DNA of 64,000 bases from Terrabacter sp. Ter38 (lineage in GTDB: Bacteria > Actinomycetota > Actinomycetes > Actinomycetales > Dermatophilaceae): NCBI RefSeq assembly GCF_024519435.1, contig NZ_JALJRZ010000004.1, positions 124,001-188,000 of the forward strand, written 5' to 3'. The notes below the pieces were generated by a model. That model was given only the letters and a program-made list of their open reading frames with translations. It was not told the DNA's origin and did not search any database. Position numbers and translations under genes: made by a program. Of this stretch, positions 49,743 to 57,512 are shown piece by piece; position 1 is the stretch's first letter, and every line of letters starts with the position of its first letter.

Positions 49743-50336
49743 TCATGGTGCCTCCTCGTCGGCGGCCTCGGCCTCGGGCAGGACGGGCTGGTCGGTGGGG
49801 TAGAGGCCGACGGCGAGGCCGTAGACGGTGTCGCCCGAGCGCGGCAGGGCGGTGAACTCGCGCACGAGTCCCTCGACGCGGCGCCAGAACTCCGACGCGC
49901 TCTCCCTCGGGATCCGGACGTGCCGCAGCGTCGAGTAGAGCGTGTCGTCCTCGTGGGCCGGGACCGACTCGGCTGCGGCGACCGAGAGCCCGTTGACGCA
50001 GACGGGGACCGTCGGGTCGCCCGGGTGGCGGGACACACCGATGGTGATGGTGCGGCCGGTCCGGCCGTAGAAGCGCTCGTCGATGGCGCGCACCCGGCGG
50101 GTCCGCACGACGCGCAGCATGCCGGCGTCGACGAGCACGCCCACGTGGTGGGCGACGGTGCTCCTCGGCCGACCGACGGCGGCGGCGAGCTCGGCCACGG
50201 TGGCCGCCCGCTCGAGCACGAGGTCGAGGATCGAGGAACGCAGCGGGTCGGCGATGGCGCGCAGCTGGGCAGGCGTCGTCAGCTCCACCGCGTCGGGGAG
50301 CTCGTAGTCGGGAAGCTGCGGGCTATTGATCGACAT
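49743..50336 (-). CDS. ArsR-type winged-helix regulator
   Basis: 197 residues. N-terminal HTH_20/ArsR fold: LRAIADPLRSSILDLVLERA, ATVAELAAAVGRPRSTVAHH, VGVLVDAGMLRVVRTRRVRA, then a C-terminal region (about 100-190) usual for this actinobacterial group. Divergent from the dienelactone-hydrolase-like gene with 61 bp between. Its start codon lies inside one copy of a 12-bp direct repeat, pointing to autoregulation. Confidence 0.85.
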   Translation of the reverse strand: MSINSPQLPDYELPDAVELTTPAQLRAIADPLRSSILDLVLERAATVAELAAAVGRPRSTVAHHVGVLVDAGMLRVVRTRRVRAIDERFYGRTGRTITIGVSRHPGDPTVPVCVNGLSVAAAESVPAHEDDTLYSTLRHVRIPRESASEFWRRVEGLVREFTALPRSGDTVYGLAVGLYPTDQPVLPEAEAADEEAP

Positions 50337-50364
50337 TGTTGGATCAGTCTAGATTGTTGGATCA
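50326..50364 (+). promoter_or_regulatory. Promoter with two 12-bp direct repeats (candidate ArsR-type operator)
   Basis: ATTGTTGGATCA occurs at 50335-50346 and 50353-50364, 18 bp start to start. They overlap a plausible promoter for the hydrolase gene, TTGATC (50326-50331), 18 bp, TAGATT (50350-50355). The first repeat also covers the regulator's start codon on the other strand, so one site could repress both genes. Confidence 0.55.
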
Positions 50365-50397
50365 ACAGCAGGGAAACCATCGAGCACAGGAGCAAGC

Positions 50398-50973
50398 ATG
50401 GCCGACGTCCTCCTCCTCCACCACGCCCAGGGCCAGACCCCGGGCTTCCTCGCCTTCGCCGACGCCCTCCGCGCCGCAGGCCACACGGTCCACACGCCCG
50501 ACCTCTACGGCGGCGAGAGCTTCGCGACCCTCGACGAGGGGATGGCCAAGGCCCGCTCGATCGGCTTCGGCACCCTCCAGGAGCAGGGGGTCGCTGCCGC
50601 CGAGGGCCTCCCCGACGGCCTCGTCTACGCCGGCTTCTCGCTCGGTGTCATGGCGGCGCAGCGGCTCGCCCAGACCCGGCCGGGCGCGCGCGGCGCCGTC
50701 CTGCTCGACTCGGCCATCCCGCTCGGCGAGTTCGCCCCCGACTGGCCCGCGGGCGTCCCCGTGCAGATCCACGGCGGCGAGGCCGACGAGTTCTTCGTGG
50801 ACGAGGGGGACGTCGACGCGGCTCGCGCCGTGGTCGCCGCCGCCGAGGACGGGGAGCTCTTCACGTATGCCGGGTGCGGCCACCTCTTCGCCGATGCGAG
50901 CACGACGGCCTACGACCCCGAGGCCGCCGCACTCGTGCAGCAGCGCGTCCTCGACTTCCTCGCCCGGGTCTGA
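50398..50973 (+). CDS. Dienelactone-hydrolase-family alpha/beta hydrolase
   Basis: 191 residues. ADVLLLHHAQGQTPGFLAFA (oxyanion strand), HTVHTPDLYGGESF, nucleophile elbow YAGFSLGVMAAQ with Ser instead of the Cys of true dienelactone hydrolases, acid loop EADEFFVDEGD, and catalytic His in YAGCGHLFAD. A cytosolic hydrolase of unknown substrate. It is paired with the divergent ArsR-type regulator, so probably induced by a substrate-like compound. Confidence 0.85.
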   Translation: MADVLLLHHAQGQTPGFLAFADALRAAGHTVHTPDLYGGESFATLDEGMAKARSIGFGTLQEQGVAAAEGLPDGLVYAGFSLGVMAAQRLAQTRPGARGAVLLDSAIPLGEFAPDWPAGVPVQIHGGEADEFFVDEGDVDAARAVVAAAEDGELFTYAGCGHLFADASTTAYDPEAAALVQQRVLDFLARV

Positions 50974-50977
50974 GGGT

Positions 50978-52354
50978 TCAGGCCGGGGTCTCTGGACTCA
51001 AGGCCTCGCGGGTCAGGCAGTAGTAGATCTCGTCGGAGCGGGTGCCGTCCGGGTTGGGCAGACGGCCGCTGAGCCGCCCCTCGGCCCGGAAGCCGGCCTT
51101 GGCGGCCACCCGGCCCGAGGCCTCGTTGCCCACCTTGTGGCCGAGCTCGAGCCGGGCGATTCCTGTCTCCTCGAGCGCCCACCGCGACACGAGTCGCAGG
51201 GCCCGGGTCGTGAAGCCGCGCCCCCGGAAGGCCGGGAGCACGCCGTAGCCGATGAGCCCCGTGCCGGGCGGTCCCATCCGCAGGACGCCGATGACGCCCG
51301 CACCCTCACCGGAGGCGGCGTCGACGACGACGAACCGCGCCGCCCGCCCGCGGCGCCACTCGAGCGTGGCCGAGGCCGCCCTGCGGCGCGCCTCGTCGTC
51401 GGTCAGCGGCTGGCCCGCGAAGTCCCAGCGCAGCGACTCCTCGTTGTTGTGCTCGTCCCGCACCGTCTCCCAGTCGGCAGCGGTCATGCGCCGCAGCGTG
51501 ACGACTCCGTCGGTCAGCGGCTCCGTCTGCGGGAAGGGGCTCGGGCGGGGGCCGGTCGGCGCGTCCGCCGGCGGCCGGAGCAGGTAGGTGTCCATGACCC
51601 AGCCGTGGCGCTCGCGGGCCTCGGCGCGCAGGCGCCGCACCTCGCCGACGACGTCGGCGAGACGTCCGTGCACGAGCAGCTCGTCGGGCGTGCCGAGGTA
51701 GGCGCCCCACCAGAGCTCGAGGTCGGGGAACGCGCCCGCGAGCTCGGCGCACGCGAGGTGCCCGTCGAGCATGACGACGACGTCACCGAGCGAGGGGTCG
51801 TACTCGTCGAGGAGCCGCCGGCCGGTCGTGATGTGGATCGGCGCGCCGATCCGGTTGAGCGGGATGCGGTGCCGCGCGGCGAGCAGCTGCGGCGCGCTGA
51901 TCCCGGCGATGACGTCGTGCTCGACGGTGAGCCCTGCTGCGGCGTACCGCTCGACGAGCGCGTCGACGACCCGGATCGTCGAGTCGTAGAAGGCCGGGTC
52001 GCCCCACACGAGGAAGCCGACCGTGGTCTCGCCGTCGTGGAGCCCGTCGATGACGTCGGCGTACGCGTCCACGCGCGCCGCGTGCCAGTCGCGCACCCCG
52101 CGGTCGTATGCCGTCGCGTCGCGTTCGGCGTCCGGCCCCCGTGGCGGGTCGGTGACCTCCACGACGCGGTACGGGTGCGCGGAGGGGATGAGCGTGTCGC
52201 ACACGGCCTGCCGGGCGGCGACGAGATCGGACTTCGCCTCGCCCTTGTCGGCCACGAGGAAGACGTCGACGGTGGCCAGCGCGCGGGCCGCCTCGCCGGT
52301 CACGTGCCCCGGGTCGCCCATGCCGATCCCGATGACACGGATGCGCTCGATCAT
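50978..52354 (-). CDS. cobF: Precorrin-6A synthase (deacetylating) fused to a GNAT acetyltransferase
   Basis: 458 residues in one uninterrupted frame. Residues 1-262 are CobF: IRVIGIGMGDPGHVTGEAAR, VFLVADKGEAKSDLVAARQA, LVWGDPAFYDSTIRVVD, VIAGISAPQLLAARHRIPLN, ending HGWVMDTYLLR. A Pro-rich linker (263-279) leads to a RimJ/RimL-like GNAT domain (280-450): GVVTLRRMTAADWETVRDEH, GVIGVLRMGPPGTGLIGYGV, LPAFRGRGFTTRALRLVSRW, ARLELGHKVGNEASGRVAAK. CobF methylates precorrin-5 at C1 with loss of acetate; the GNAT substrate is unknown. Overlaps the cobQ stop by 4 bases. Confidence 0.92.
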   Translation of the reverse strand: MIERIRVIGIGMGDPGHVTGEAARALATVDVFLVADKGEAKSDLVAARQAVCDTLIPSAHPYRVVEVTDPPRGPDAERDATAYDRGVRDWHAARVDAYADVIDGLHDGETTVGFLVWGDPAFYDSTIRVVDALVERYAAAGLTVEHDVIAGISAPQLLAARHRIPLNRIGAPIHITTGRRLLDEYDPSLGDVVVMLDGHLACAELAGAFPDLELWWGAYLGTPDELLVHGRLADVVGEVRRLRAEARERHGWVMDTYLLRPPADAPTGPRPSPFPQTEPLTDGVVTLRRMTAADWETVRDEHNNEESLRWDFAGQPLTDDEARRRAASATLEWRRGRAARFVVVDAASGEGAGVIGVLRMGPPGTGLIGYGVLPAFRGRGFTTRALRLVSRWALEETGIARLELGHKVGNEASGRVAAKAGFRAEGRLSGRLPNPDGTRSDEIYYCLTREALSPETPA

Positions 52355-53868
52355 GCCGTGGCTCCCATCCGGGTGAAGGACAGGAGGGCGTCGATGTCGA
52401 CGTGCTCCTCGAGGGCGTCGGCCAAGGTGTCGAGCATCCGCTCGCGCCGCCCCGCGAAGCCCGGGGCGCCGGCATGGGGCCGCCACTGGGACCCTGCCAC
52501 GAGGGCGACCTGGGCGAGCCAGGCTCGACGGAAGTCGTCGCTCTCGAAGGCGCCGTGCCACATGGTGCCCCACACCTGGTCGACGTTCCAGCCGTCGAGG
52601 AAGCCCTGCGCTGCAGGCGAGTCCGCGGTCGCGGGCTGCCCGTCGGGCAGCCGTCGGGCGATGCCGTGGTGGATCTCGTAGGCCGTGTCCACGGTGTGGT
52701 GGCCCCACGACCCCTCGGGCCGCGCCAGCACCTTCGACTCGCCGAACTCGACCCGCACGGGCAGGTGCCCGAGGCCGCGCACGACCCCCACGCGGCCCTC
52801 GACGTCGTCCTCGATCTCGTGCCCGAGCATCTGGTACCCGCCGCACACGCCGAGCACCGGACGCCCGGCTGCGACGCGGCGGCCGACGACCTCATCGAGA
52901 CCGCGCTCACGCAGCCACTCGAGATCGCTTGCCGTCGAACGGGATCCGGGCAGGACCAGGAGGTCGGCGGCCTCGGCGACGGCCGGGTCGATCGTCACGA
53001 GGACGTCGACGCCGGGTTCGGCAGCCAGGGCGTCGACGTCGGTGGCGTTCGAGATGCGGGGCAGCCGGATGACAGCCACCTTGAGCCGGTCGCGAGACGT
53101 GGCGGACAGGGCGGTCGAGGCCCTCCAGTGACCGACCTCGAGGGTGTCCTCGCTGTCGAGCCACACGTCGAGCAACCACGGGATGACGCCGTGGAAGGGC
53201 ACGCCCGTGCGGTCCGTGATGGCGTCAAGCCCCGGCTCCAGCACGGACACGTCCCCGCGGAACTTGTTGATGACGAAGGACTTGAGCAGCGCGCGGTCGT
53301 CGTCGTCGAGCAGGGCCCACGTGCCGTACAGCGAGGCGAGGATGCCGCCGCGGTCGATGTCACCGACGACGACGACCGGCAGGCCGAACTCGCGGGCCAG
53401 GCCCATGTTGACGTAGTCGCCCGAGCGGAGGTTGATCTCAGCGGGGGAGCCGGCGCCCTCGCACACGACGAGCTCGTACGCGTCGGCGAGCTCGCGGTAG
53501 GCCGCGAACGCGGCGTCGGCCAGGTGGGCCCGCCCGGCGGCATACTGCCCCGCCTCGAGCGTTCCGGCCGGTTCGCCCCGCACGACGATGAACGACCGGC
53601 GGTCGGTGCCCGGCTTGAGCAGGACTGGGTTCATCGCCGTGGTCGGCTCGACCCGGGCCGCGACGGCCTGGAGCCACTGCGCCCGGCCGATCTCGCCTCC
53701 GTCGAGGCAGACCATCGAGTTGTTCGACATGTTCTGCGCCTTGAACGGGGCGACCCGCACCCCACGGCGCGCGAGGGCGCGGCACAGTCCGGCGACGATG
53801 ACGGACTTGCCGGCGTCGGACGACGTGCCGGCGACGAGGAGGCCGGAGGGGGCGGCGGGCGTGGGCAC
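52351..53868 (-). CDS. cobQ: Cobyric acid synthase
   Basis: 505 residues from the GTG at 53868 (AGGA seven bases upstream). N-terminal ATPase: LLVAGTSSDAGKSVIVAGLC, VAPFKAQNMSNNSMVCLDGG, VVVGDIDRGGILASLYGTWA, SFVINKFRGDVSVLEPG. C-terminal glutamine amidotransferase: nucleophile PVLGVCGGYQMLGHEIEDDV and GTMWHGAFESD with the catalytic His. It performs the four amidations that convert adenosylcobyrinic diamide to cobyric acid. It is first in a two-gene unit with cobF; no riboswitch lies in the 56-bp leader. Confidence 0.95.
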   Translation of the reverse strand: MPTPAAPSGLLVAGTSSDAGKSVIVAGLCRALARRGVRVAPFKAQNMSNNSMVCLDGGEIGRAQWLQAVAARVEPTTAMNPVLLKPGTDRRSFIVVRGEPAGTLEAGQYAAGRAHLADAAFAAYRELADAYELVVCEGAGSPAEINLRSGDYVNMGLAREFGLPVVVVGDIDRGGILASLYGTWALLDDDDRALLKSFVINKFRGDVSVLEPGLDAITDRTGVPFHGVIPWLLDVWLDSEDTLEVGHWRASTALSATSRDRLKVAVIRLPRISNATDVDALAAEPGVDVLVTIDPAVAEAADLLVLPGSRSTASDLEWLRERGLDEVVGRRVAAGRPVLGVCGGYQMLGHEIEDDVEGRVGVVRGLGHLPVRVEFGESKVLARPEGSWGHHTVDTAYEIHHGIARRLPDGQPATADSPAAQGFLDGWNVDQVWGTMWHGAFESDDFRRAWLAQVALVAGSQWRPHAGAPGFAGRRERMLDTLADALEEHVDIDALLSFTRMGATA

Positions 53869-53924
53869 CTGACCATCCTGCCGGACGACCCCGTCATGCC
53901 ACCCGACGGTCCTACGCTGCACAC

Positions 53925-54431
53925 ATGCAGCTGCGCCCGGTCGACGACGCCAACCCGGTCCAACGCGCCCTACGGTCCGTCGTCGCCTCCCGGCCGGGTG
54001 CGTGGGTCTCGAAGCGCGTGCTCCACCGGCTCGACCTGCTGGCCCACCGGCTCGCGCCCGGACGGACGCTGCCGAGCCAGTGGCTCGCCGCCGTGCCCGT
54101 CGGGATGCTGACGACGACGGGGGCACGGTCAGGGCAGCCCCGCACCGTGCCGCTCATGCTCGCGCCGCTCGACGACGGGTGGGGCGTCATCGCCTCCCGC
54201 TACGGCTCGGCGACACCGCCGGCGTGGTACTTCAACCTCCGCGCGCACCCGCAGGCCTCGCTCGAGGTCGACGGTGTCGTGCACCGCGTGCGGGCCGAGC
54301 AGGTGCAGGGGCCGGACAAGGAGCGCGTGCGTGAGGCGGCGCTCGAGTACTACCGCGGCTACACGGCCTACGAGGAACGCGCCGGCGGGCGCGACCTCGG
54401 CTTCTTCGTGCTGCACCCCGAGCGCGACTGA
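53925..54431 (+). CDS. Ddn-family nitroreductase (F420-type)
   Basis: 168 residues. MLTTTGARSGQPRTVPLMLA, VIASRYGSATPPAWYFNLRA and HPQASLEVDG are the signature of the deazaflavin (F420)-dependent nitroreductase/Ddn split-barrel family. Such enzymes reduce quinones or xenobiotics in the cytosol or at the membrane. TACGCT (53913-53918), six bases before the ATG, suggests a leaderless start. Divergent from cobQ. Confidence 0.88.
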   Translation: MQLRPVDDANPVQRALRSVVASRPGAWVSKRVLHRLDLLAHRLAPGRTLPSQWLAAVPVGMLTTTGARSGQPRTVPLMLAPLDDGWGVIASRYGSATPPAWYFNLRAHPQASLEVDGVVHRVRAEQVQGPDKERVREAALEYYRGYTAYEERAGGRDLGFFVLHPERD

Positions 54432-54448
54432 GCGCGCTCGGGGTGCAG
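54411..54448. terminator. Bidirectional terminator hairpin
   Basis: CTGCACCCCGAGCGC (54411-54425) and its exact complement GCGCTCGGGGTGCAG (54434-54448) form a perfect 15-bp stem with an 8-base loop that includes the stop codon of the nitroreductase gene. It lies between convergent genes. There is no U-tract, as is common for actinobacterial terminators. Confidence 0.8.
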
Positions 54449-54470
54449 GTGGGGCCGGTGGGTGACCGGT

Positions 54471-55181
54471 CTACTCCGGGTCGCCGTCGGCGAGCAGGCG
54501 GTACAGCTTGCGTCGGGTCTCCGTGAGGATCTCCGCCGCCTCCGCCCGCTGCTGGGAGGTGCCGGTCGTGACGACCTGCCACATCCCGCCCATGACCTGG
54601 CCGACGAGCGGCATGAGGTCCTGGGCACCGCCGGAGGGCCGGGGTGGCTCCTCCTCGGTCGACTCCTCGAAGGGCCGCCAGGTGGCGGCCATCTCCTCGG
54701 CGTTCTCCTCGACGTAGGCGCGGCCCGCGTCGGTGAGGCGCAGCAGACGCCGGCCCTCGACGTCGCGGCCCTCGACGAGGCCCTCGTCCTCGAGCTGCTG
54801 GACGGTCGGGTAGACCGAGCCGGGGCTCGGCTTCCACGCGCCGTTCGTGCGCTCGGAGATCTGCTGGATGAGCTGGTAGCCGTTCATCTCGTCGCCCGCG
54901 AGGACGTCGAGGATGGCGGCGCGGACGTCGCCGCGTCGGGCGCGCGGTCCGCGGCGTCCGCCGAACTCGGAGCCGAAGCCGGGTCCGCCGAAGTGGCGGA
55001 CGAGGTCGGCGACCCACGGGGGCGGACCGGGGCGGCCACGGCCGCCCGGGCCGGGTCCTCCGGGACCGCCCCAGGGGCCGCGACCGGGTCCGAAGCCGGG
55101 GCCGTTGCCCTGGCCTCCCCAGCCGCCGCCCCAGGTGCCGTCCCAGCCGGACTCTCGTCGGTGGTGGTGGTGTCCGTGCAT
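54471..55181 (-). CDS. PadR-family regulator with His/Gly-rich N-terminus
   Basis: 236 residues from the ATG at 55181. The first 75 residues are low-complexity (MHGHHHHRRESGW, then long GGPGG/PGRG runs), possibly metal-binding or disordered. Residues 85-175 are the PadR winged helix (GDVRAAILDVLAGDEMNGYQ, LIQQISERTNG, SPGSVYPTVQQLEDEGLVEG, YVEENAEE). A C-terminal helical region completes the dimer. The family senses small molecules or stress; a perfect inverted repeat upstream is its likely operator. No obvious target besides itself lies nearby. Confidence 0.88.
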   Translation of the reverse strand: MHGHHHHRRESGWDGTWGGGWGGQGNGPGFGPGRGPWGGPGGPGPGGRGRPGPPPWVADLVRHFGGPGFGSEFGGRRGPRARRGDVRAAILDVLAGDEMNGYQLIQQISERTNGAWKPSPGSVYPTVQQLEDEGLVEGRDVEGRRLLRLTDAGRAYVEENAEEMAATWRPFEESTEEEPPRPSGGAQDLMPLVGQVMGGMWQVVTTGTSQQRAEAAEILTETRRKLYRLLADGDPE

Positions 55182-55211
55182 GGTGGTTCTCCTTCTACGA
55201 ACGCGACTCAC

Positions 55212-55250
55212 GAACAGTCGCGATAGGTCGACGATATATCGCGACTGTTC
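55212..55250. promoter_or_regulatory. Perfect 14-bp inverted repeat (PadR operator)
   Basis: GAACAGTCGCGATA (55212-55225) and TATCGCGACTGTTC (55237-55250) are exact complements with an 11-bp spacer, 31 bp upstream of the PadR start. The central TATATCGCGA-like core is similar to operators of other actinobacterial PadR proteins, as I recall. It is the strongest dyad in the window. Confidence 0.8.
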
Positions 55251-55338
55251 GCCATGCAACCATCTGTGCGAGACCGGCGCGAGTGGGTACGGGCGACGTG
55301 GGTGCGAAGCTCGCGCCGTGCGAGCCCGCAGGCTTCCG

Positions 55339-55382
55339 CCGTATCCAGCCCTCTACGGCATCCGCTAGATGTCTGGATACGG
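55339..55382. promoter_or_regulatory. 10-bp inverted repeat in the padR/ATPase gap
   Basis: CCGTATCCAG (55339-55348) and CTGGATACGG (55373-55382) are exact complements, 24 bp apart, about 115 bp before the anti-sigma-type ATPase gene. The divergent gap from 55251 to 55496 has no gene I can support. The repeat could be an operator or an RNA hairpin; nothing further can be said from sequence. Confidence 0.55.
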
Positions 55383-55496
55383 ACGAATCGGCAGGTCAGC
55401 GCCACGGGAAAAACTCACACTTCATTGAGGTACGGCGCTGGTTTCGTTAGCGTTCGACGACGGGGGCATGCGAATCGCCCGTGAGGAGGACTTGAC

Positions 55497-56012
55497 GTGG
55501 CGAGCACACAGGGGAGCGGCTCGGCGTCCCACACCGACGTGGACGCCCGACGAGCCAACGCGATCGCGAGGAGATCCATGACCAACGTCCCGGCCGTTCC
55601 GCTGGGCGAGAAGCGCACGGTCCGCATCCAGTGGGCGCCGTCCGCGGCTCCTCGGATCCGCAAGGAGCTCGTCGAGGACCTCCTGGCCCGCGAGGTCTCG
55701 CCACAGGTCATCGACGAGGCCGAGATCGTCGTCAGTGAGCTCGTCGCCAACGCCATCCGACACGCCAAACCCCTCTCCGACGGTGCGATCCGCATCCACT
55801 GGAAGGTGAAGAACAACGTCGTCGAGGTCGAGGTCTCCGACGGCGGCGGTCCGACCGCCCCGCGCCCCGCCCCGCCGACCATGTGGGCCCCGGGTGGACG
55901 AGGCCTGCGCATCGTCCGCTCCCTCGCCCACGAGTGGGGTGTCATCGAGGAGTCCCACGGCCGCACCGTCTGGGCCTCGCTCGGCGGTCCCTCGCGCCGC
56001 CGCTCGCACTGA
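55497..56012 (+). CDS. Anti-sigma-type ATP-binding protein (HATPase_c_2)
   Basis: 171 residues; GTG start with GAGGAGGA eight bases upstream. GHKL ATPase fold: N-box DEAEIVVSELVANAIRHAKP, G1 box VEVEVSDGGGPTAP, G2 box PGGRGLRIVRSLAHEWGV. Small proteins of this type in actinobacteria act as anti-sigma or RsbW-like serine kinases in general stress circuits. No sigma factor or anti-anti-sigma gene is adjacent, so the partner is elsewhere. The 21-base gap to the next gene suggests co-transcription. Confidence 0.87.
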   Translation: MASTQGSGSASHTDVDARRANAIARRSMTNVPAVPLGEKRTVRIQWAPSAAPRIRKELVEDLLAREVSPQVIDEAEIVVSELVANAIRHAKPLSDGAIRIHWKVKNNVVEVEVSDGGGPTAPRPAPPTMWAPGGRGLRIVRSLAHEWGVIEESHGRTVWASLGGPSRRRSH

Positions 56013-56032
56013 GCCGAGCGGCAGCCCGCGCC

Positions 56033-57502
56033 GTGTCCCTGCCCGACCCGGCGCTCGTCGTCCTCGTCGGGGCCTCCGGCTCGGGCAAGTCGACGTGGGC
56101 GGCCTCGCGCTACCGCGACGCCGAGGTCGTCTCGTCGGATGCTCTGCGCGCCGTCGTCGGCAGCGGCGAGCACGACCTCGACGCCTCGGCCGACGCCTTC
56201 GCGCTGCTCGAGCAGGTCGTCGCCGCCCGCCTCGGTCGCCGCCTCACCACCGTCGTCGACACGCTCGGCACCGACGCCGGCCGGCGCCGCACCTGGCGGG
56301 ACGCCGCTCGGGCCGTGGGACTCCCGGCCGTCGCCGTCGTCCTCGACACCCCTGCGAGCGTGTGCCGTTCGCGCAACGCAGCTCGCGACCGCCCGGTCCC
56401 GGCCCGCGTCCTTACGAGCCAGCTCGCGTCGGTCTCGGCCACGGTCGACCTGCTCGAGGCCGAGGGATGGCAGGTCGTCCGCGTCGGACCGGACGACGAC
56501 CCCAACGAGTCGGATGTGGAGCCCGCTCGGGCATCGACGCCGCGGGCCACGCCATCGGGTCTGCGCGGTGTCGTGCTCCAGCTCTCGCGCTTCCCGGCCG
56601 ATGCTGACCTGCTCACCTGGCTGCGCGTCATGGCGGCCGCCGCCGAGGAGGCCGGGCTCGCCGGCCTCGCCCTCATGGACCACCTCATCCAGATCCCGCA
56701 GGTCGGCCGCCCATGGGACCCGATCCCCGAGCCCTGGGTGACCCTCGGCGCCCTCGCGGCGTGCACGACCCGCCTCCAGCTCGGCACCCTCGTCACGCCC
56801 GTCACCTTCAGGGCCCCGGGCATCACCGCCAAGGCCGCGGCGACGCTGTCGGCGCTGACGGGCGGGAGAACGTTCGTCGGCGTCGGGGCGGGCTGGTGGG
56901 AGCGCGAGCACGCGGCATACGGTGTCGGGTTCCCTTCTGCGCGAGAGCGACTCGACGCGCTGGAACTGGGCATCGAGACGATGAAAGCCCTCTGGGCTCC
57001 CGGCACGAAGCCGTATGCCGGACAGCGGGTGTCGCTGCCCGAGACGACGTCGTACCCCAGGCCGGTCGGCGAGATCCCGGTCATCGTGGGCGGTGGCGGC
57101 GACCGGACGCTCCGCATCGCGGCCCGGCTCGGCGACGGGTGCAACGTGCCCTCCGACGAGGTCGGCCTGGCCAAGGTGGTGCGCTACCTCGCGCTCGTGG
57201 GGCAGGCCGGTCGGGATCCGGCATCGGTGCACCCGACGGTGCTCGACCTGCCGCTCGTCGGCCGGGACCGCGACGACGTCTGGGCCCGGGTCGAGCGACA
57301 CCGGGGTCGGACGGCCGCAGCGACCTTCGCGGCGCGGCACCACGCCGGCACCGCGGCGGAGCACGCGACCCGTCTCTCAGGGCTGGCCGACCTCGGTGTC
57401 ACGACCGCCTTCGTCGCACCGGTCGGGCTCGACGGGCCCGACGACGTGCTGGCTCTCGCCCCGCTCGCGACCGCGTTCGGCCGACCCGGCCCCGGCCACT
57501 AG
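56033..57502 (+). CDS. P-loop kinase fused to LLM-class (F420-type) oxidoreductase
   Basis: 489 residues from the GTG at 56033. Residues 1-155 are a polynucleotide-kinase-like P-loop domain (LVVLVGASGSGKSTWAASRY, Walker A at 13-21; TTVVDTLGTDAGRRRTWRDA; VVLDTPASVCRSRNAARDRP as lid). Residues 176-489 are a luciferase-like TIM-barrel oxidoreductase (RGVVLQLSRFPADADLLTWL, TFRAPGITAKAAATLSALTG, FVGVGAGWWEREHAAYGVGF, IPVIVGGGGDRTLRIAARLG), as in F420-dependent enzymes. A short Thr/Pro linker joins them. Biochemical role unknown. Confidence 0.87.
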   Translation: MSLPDPALVVLVGASGSGKSTWAASRYRDAEVVSSDALRAVVGSGEHDLDASADAFALLEQVVAARLGRRLTTVVDTLGTDAGRRRTWRDAARAVGLPAVAVVLDTPASVCRSRNAARDRPVPARVLTSQLASVSATVDLLEAEGWQVVRVGPDDDPNESDVEPARASTPRATPSGLRGVVLQLSRFPADADLLTWLRVMAAAAEEAGLAGLALMDHLIQIPQVGRPWDPIPEPWVTLGALAACTTRLQLGTLVTPVTFRAPGITAKAAATLSALTGGRTFVGVGAGWWEREHAAYGVGFPSARERLDALELGIETMKALWAPGTKPYAGQRVSLPETTSYPRPVGEIPVIVGGGGDRTLRIAARLGDGCNVPSDEVGLAKVVRYLALVGQAGRDPASVHPTVLDLPLVGRDRDDVWARVERHRGRTAAATFAARHHAGTAAEHATRLSGLADLGVTTAFVAPVGLDGPDDVLALAPLATAFGRPGPGH

Positions 57503-57512
57503 GGTGGCGCGC

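Noticed and set aside
53869-53924. Cobalamin riboswitch upstream of cobQ
   Set aside because: Only 56 bp separate cobQ from the divergent gene and no B12 box or CCACTG core is present.
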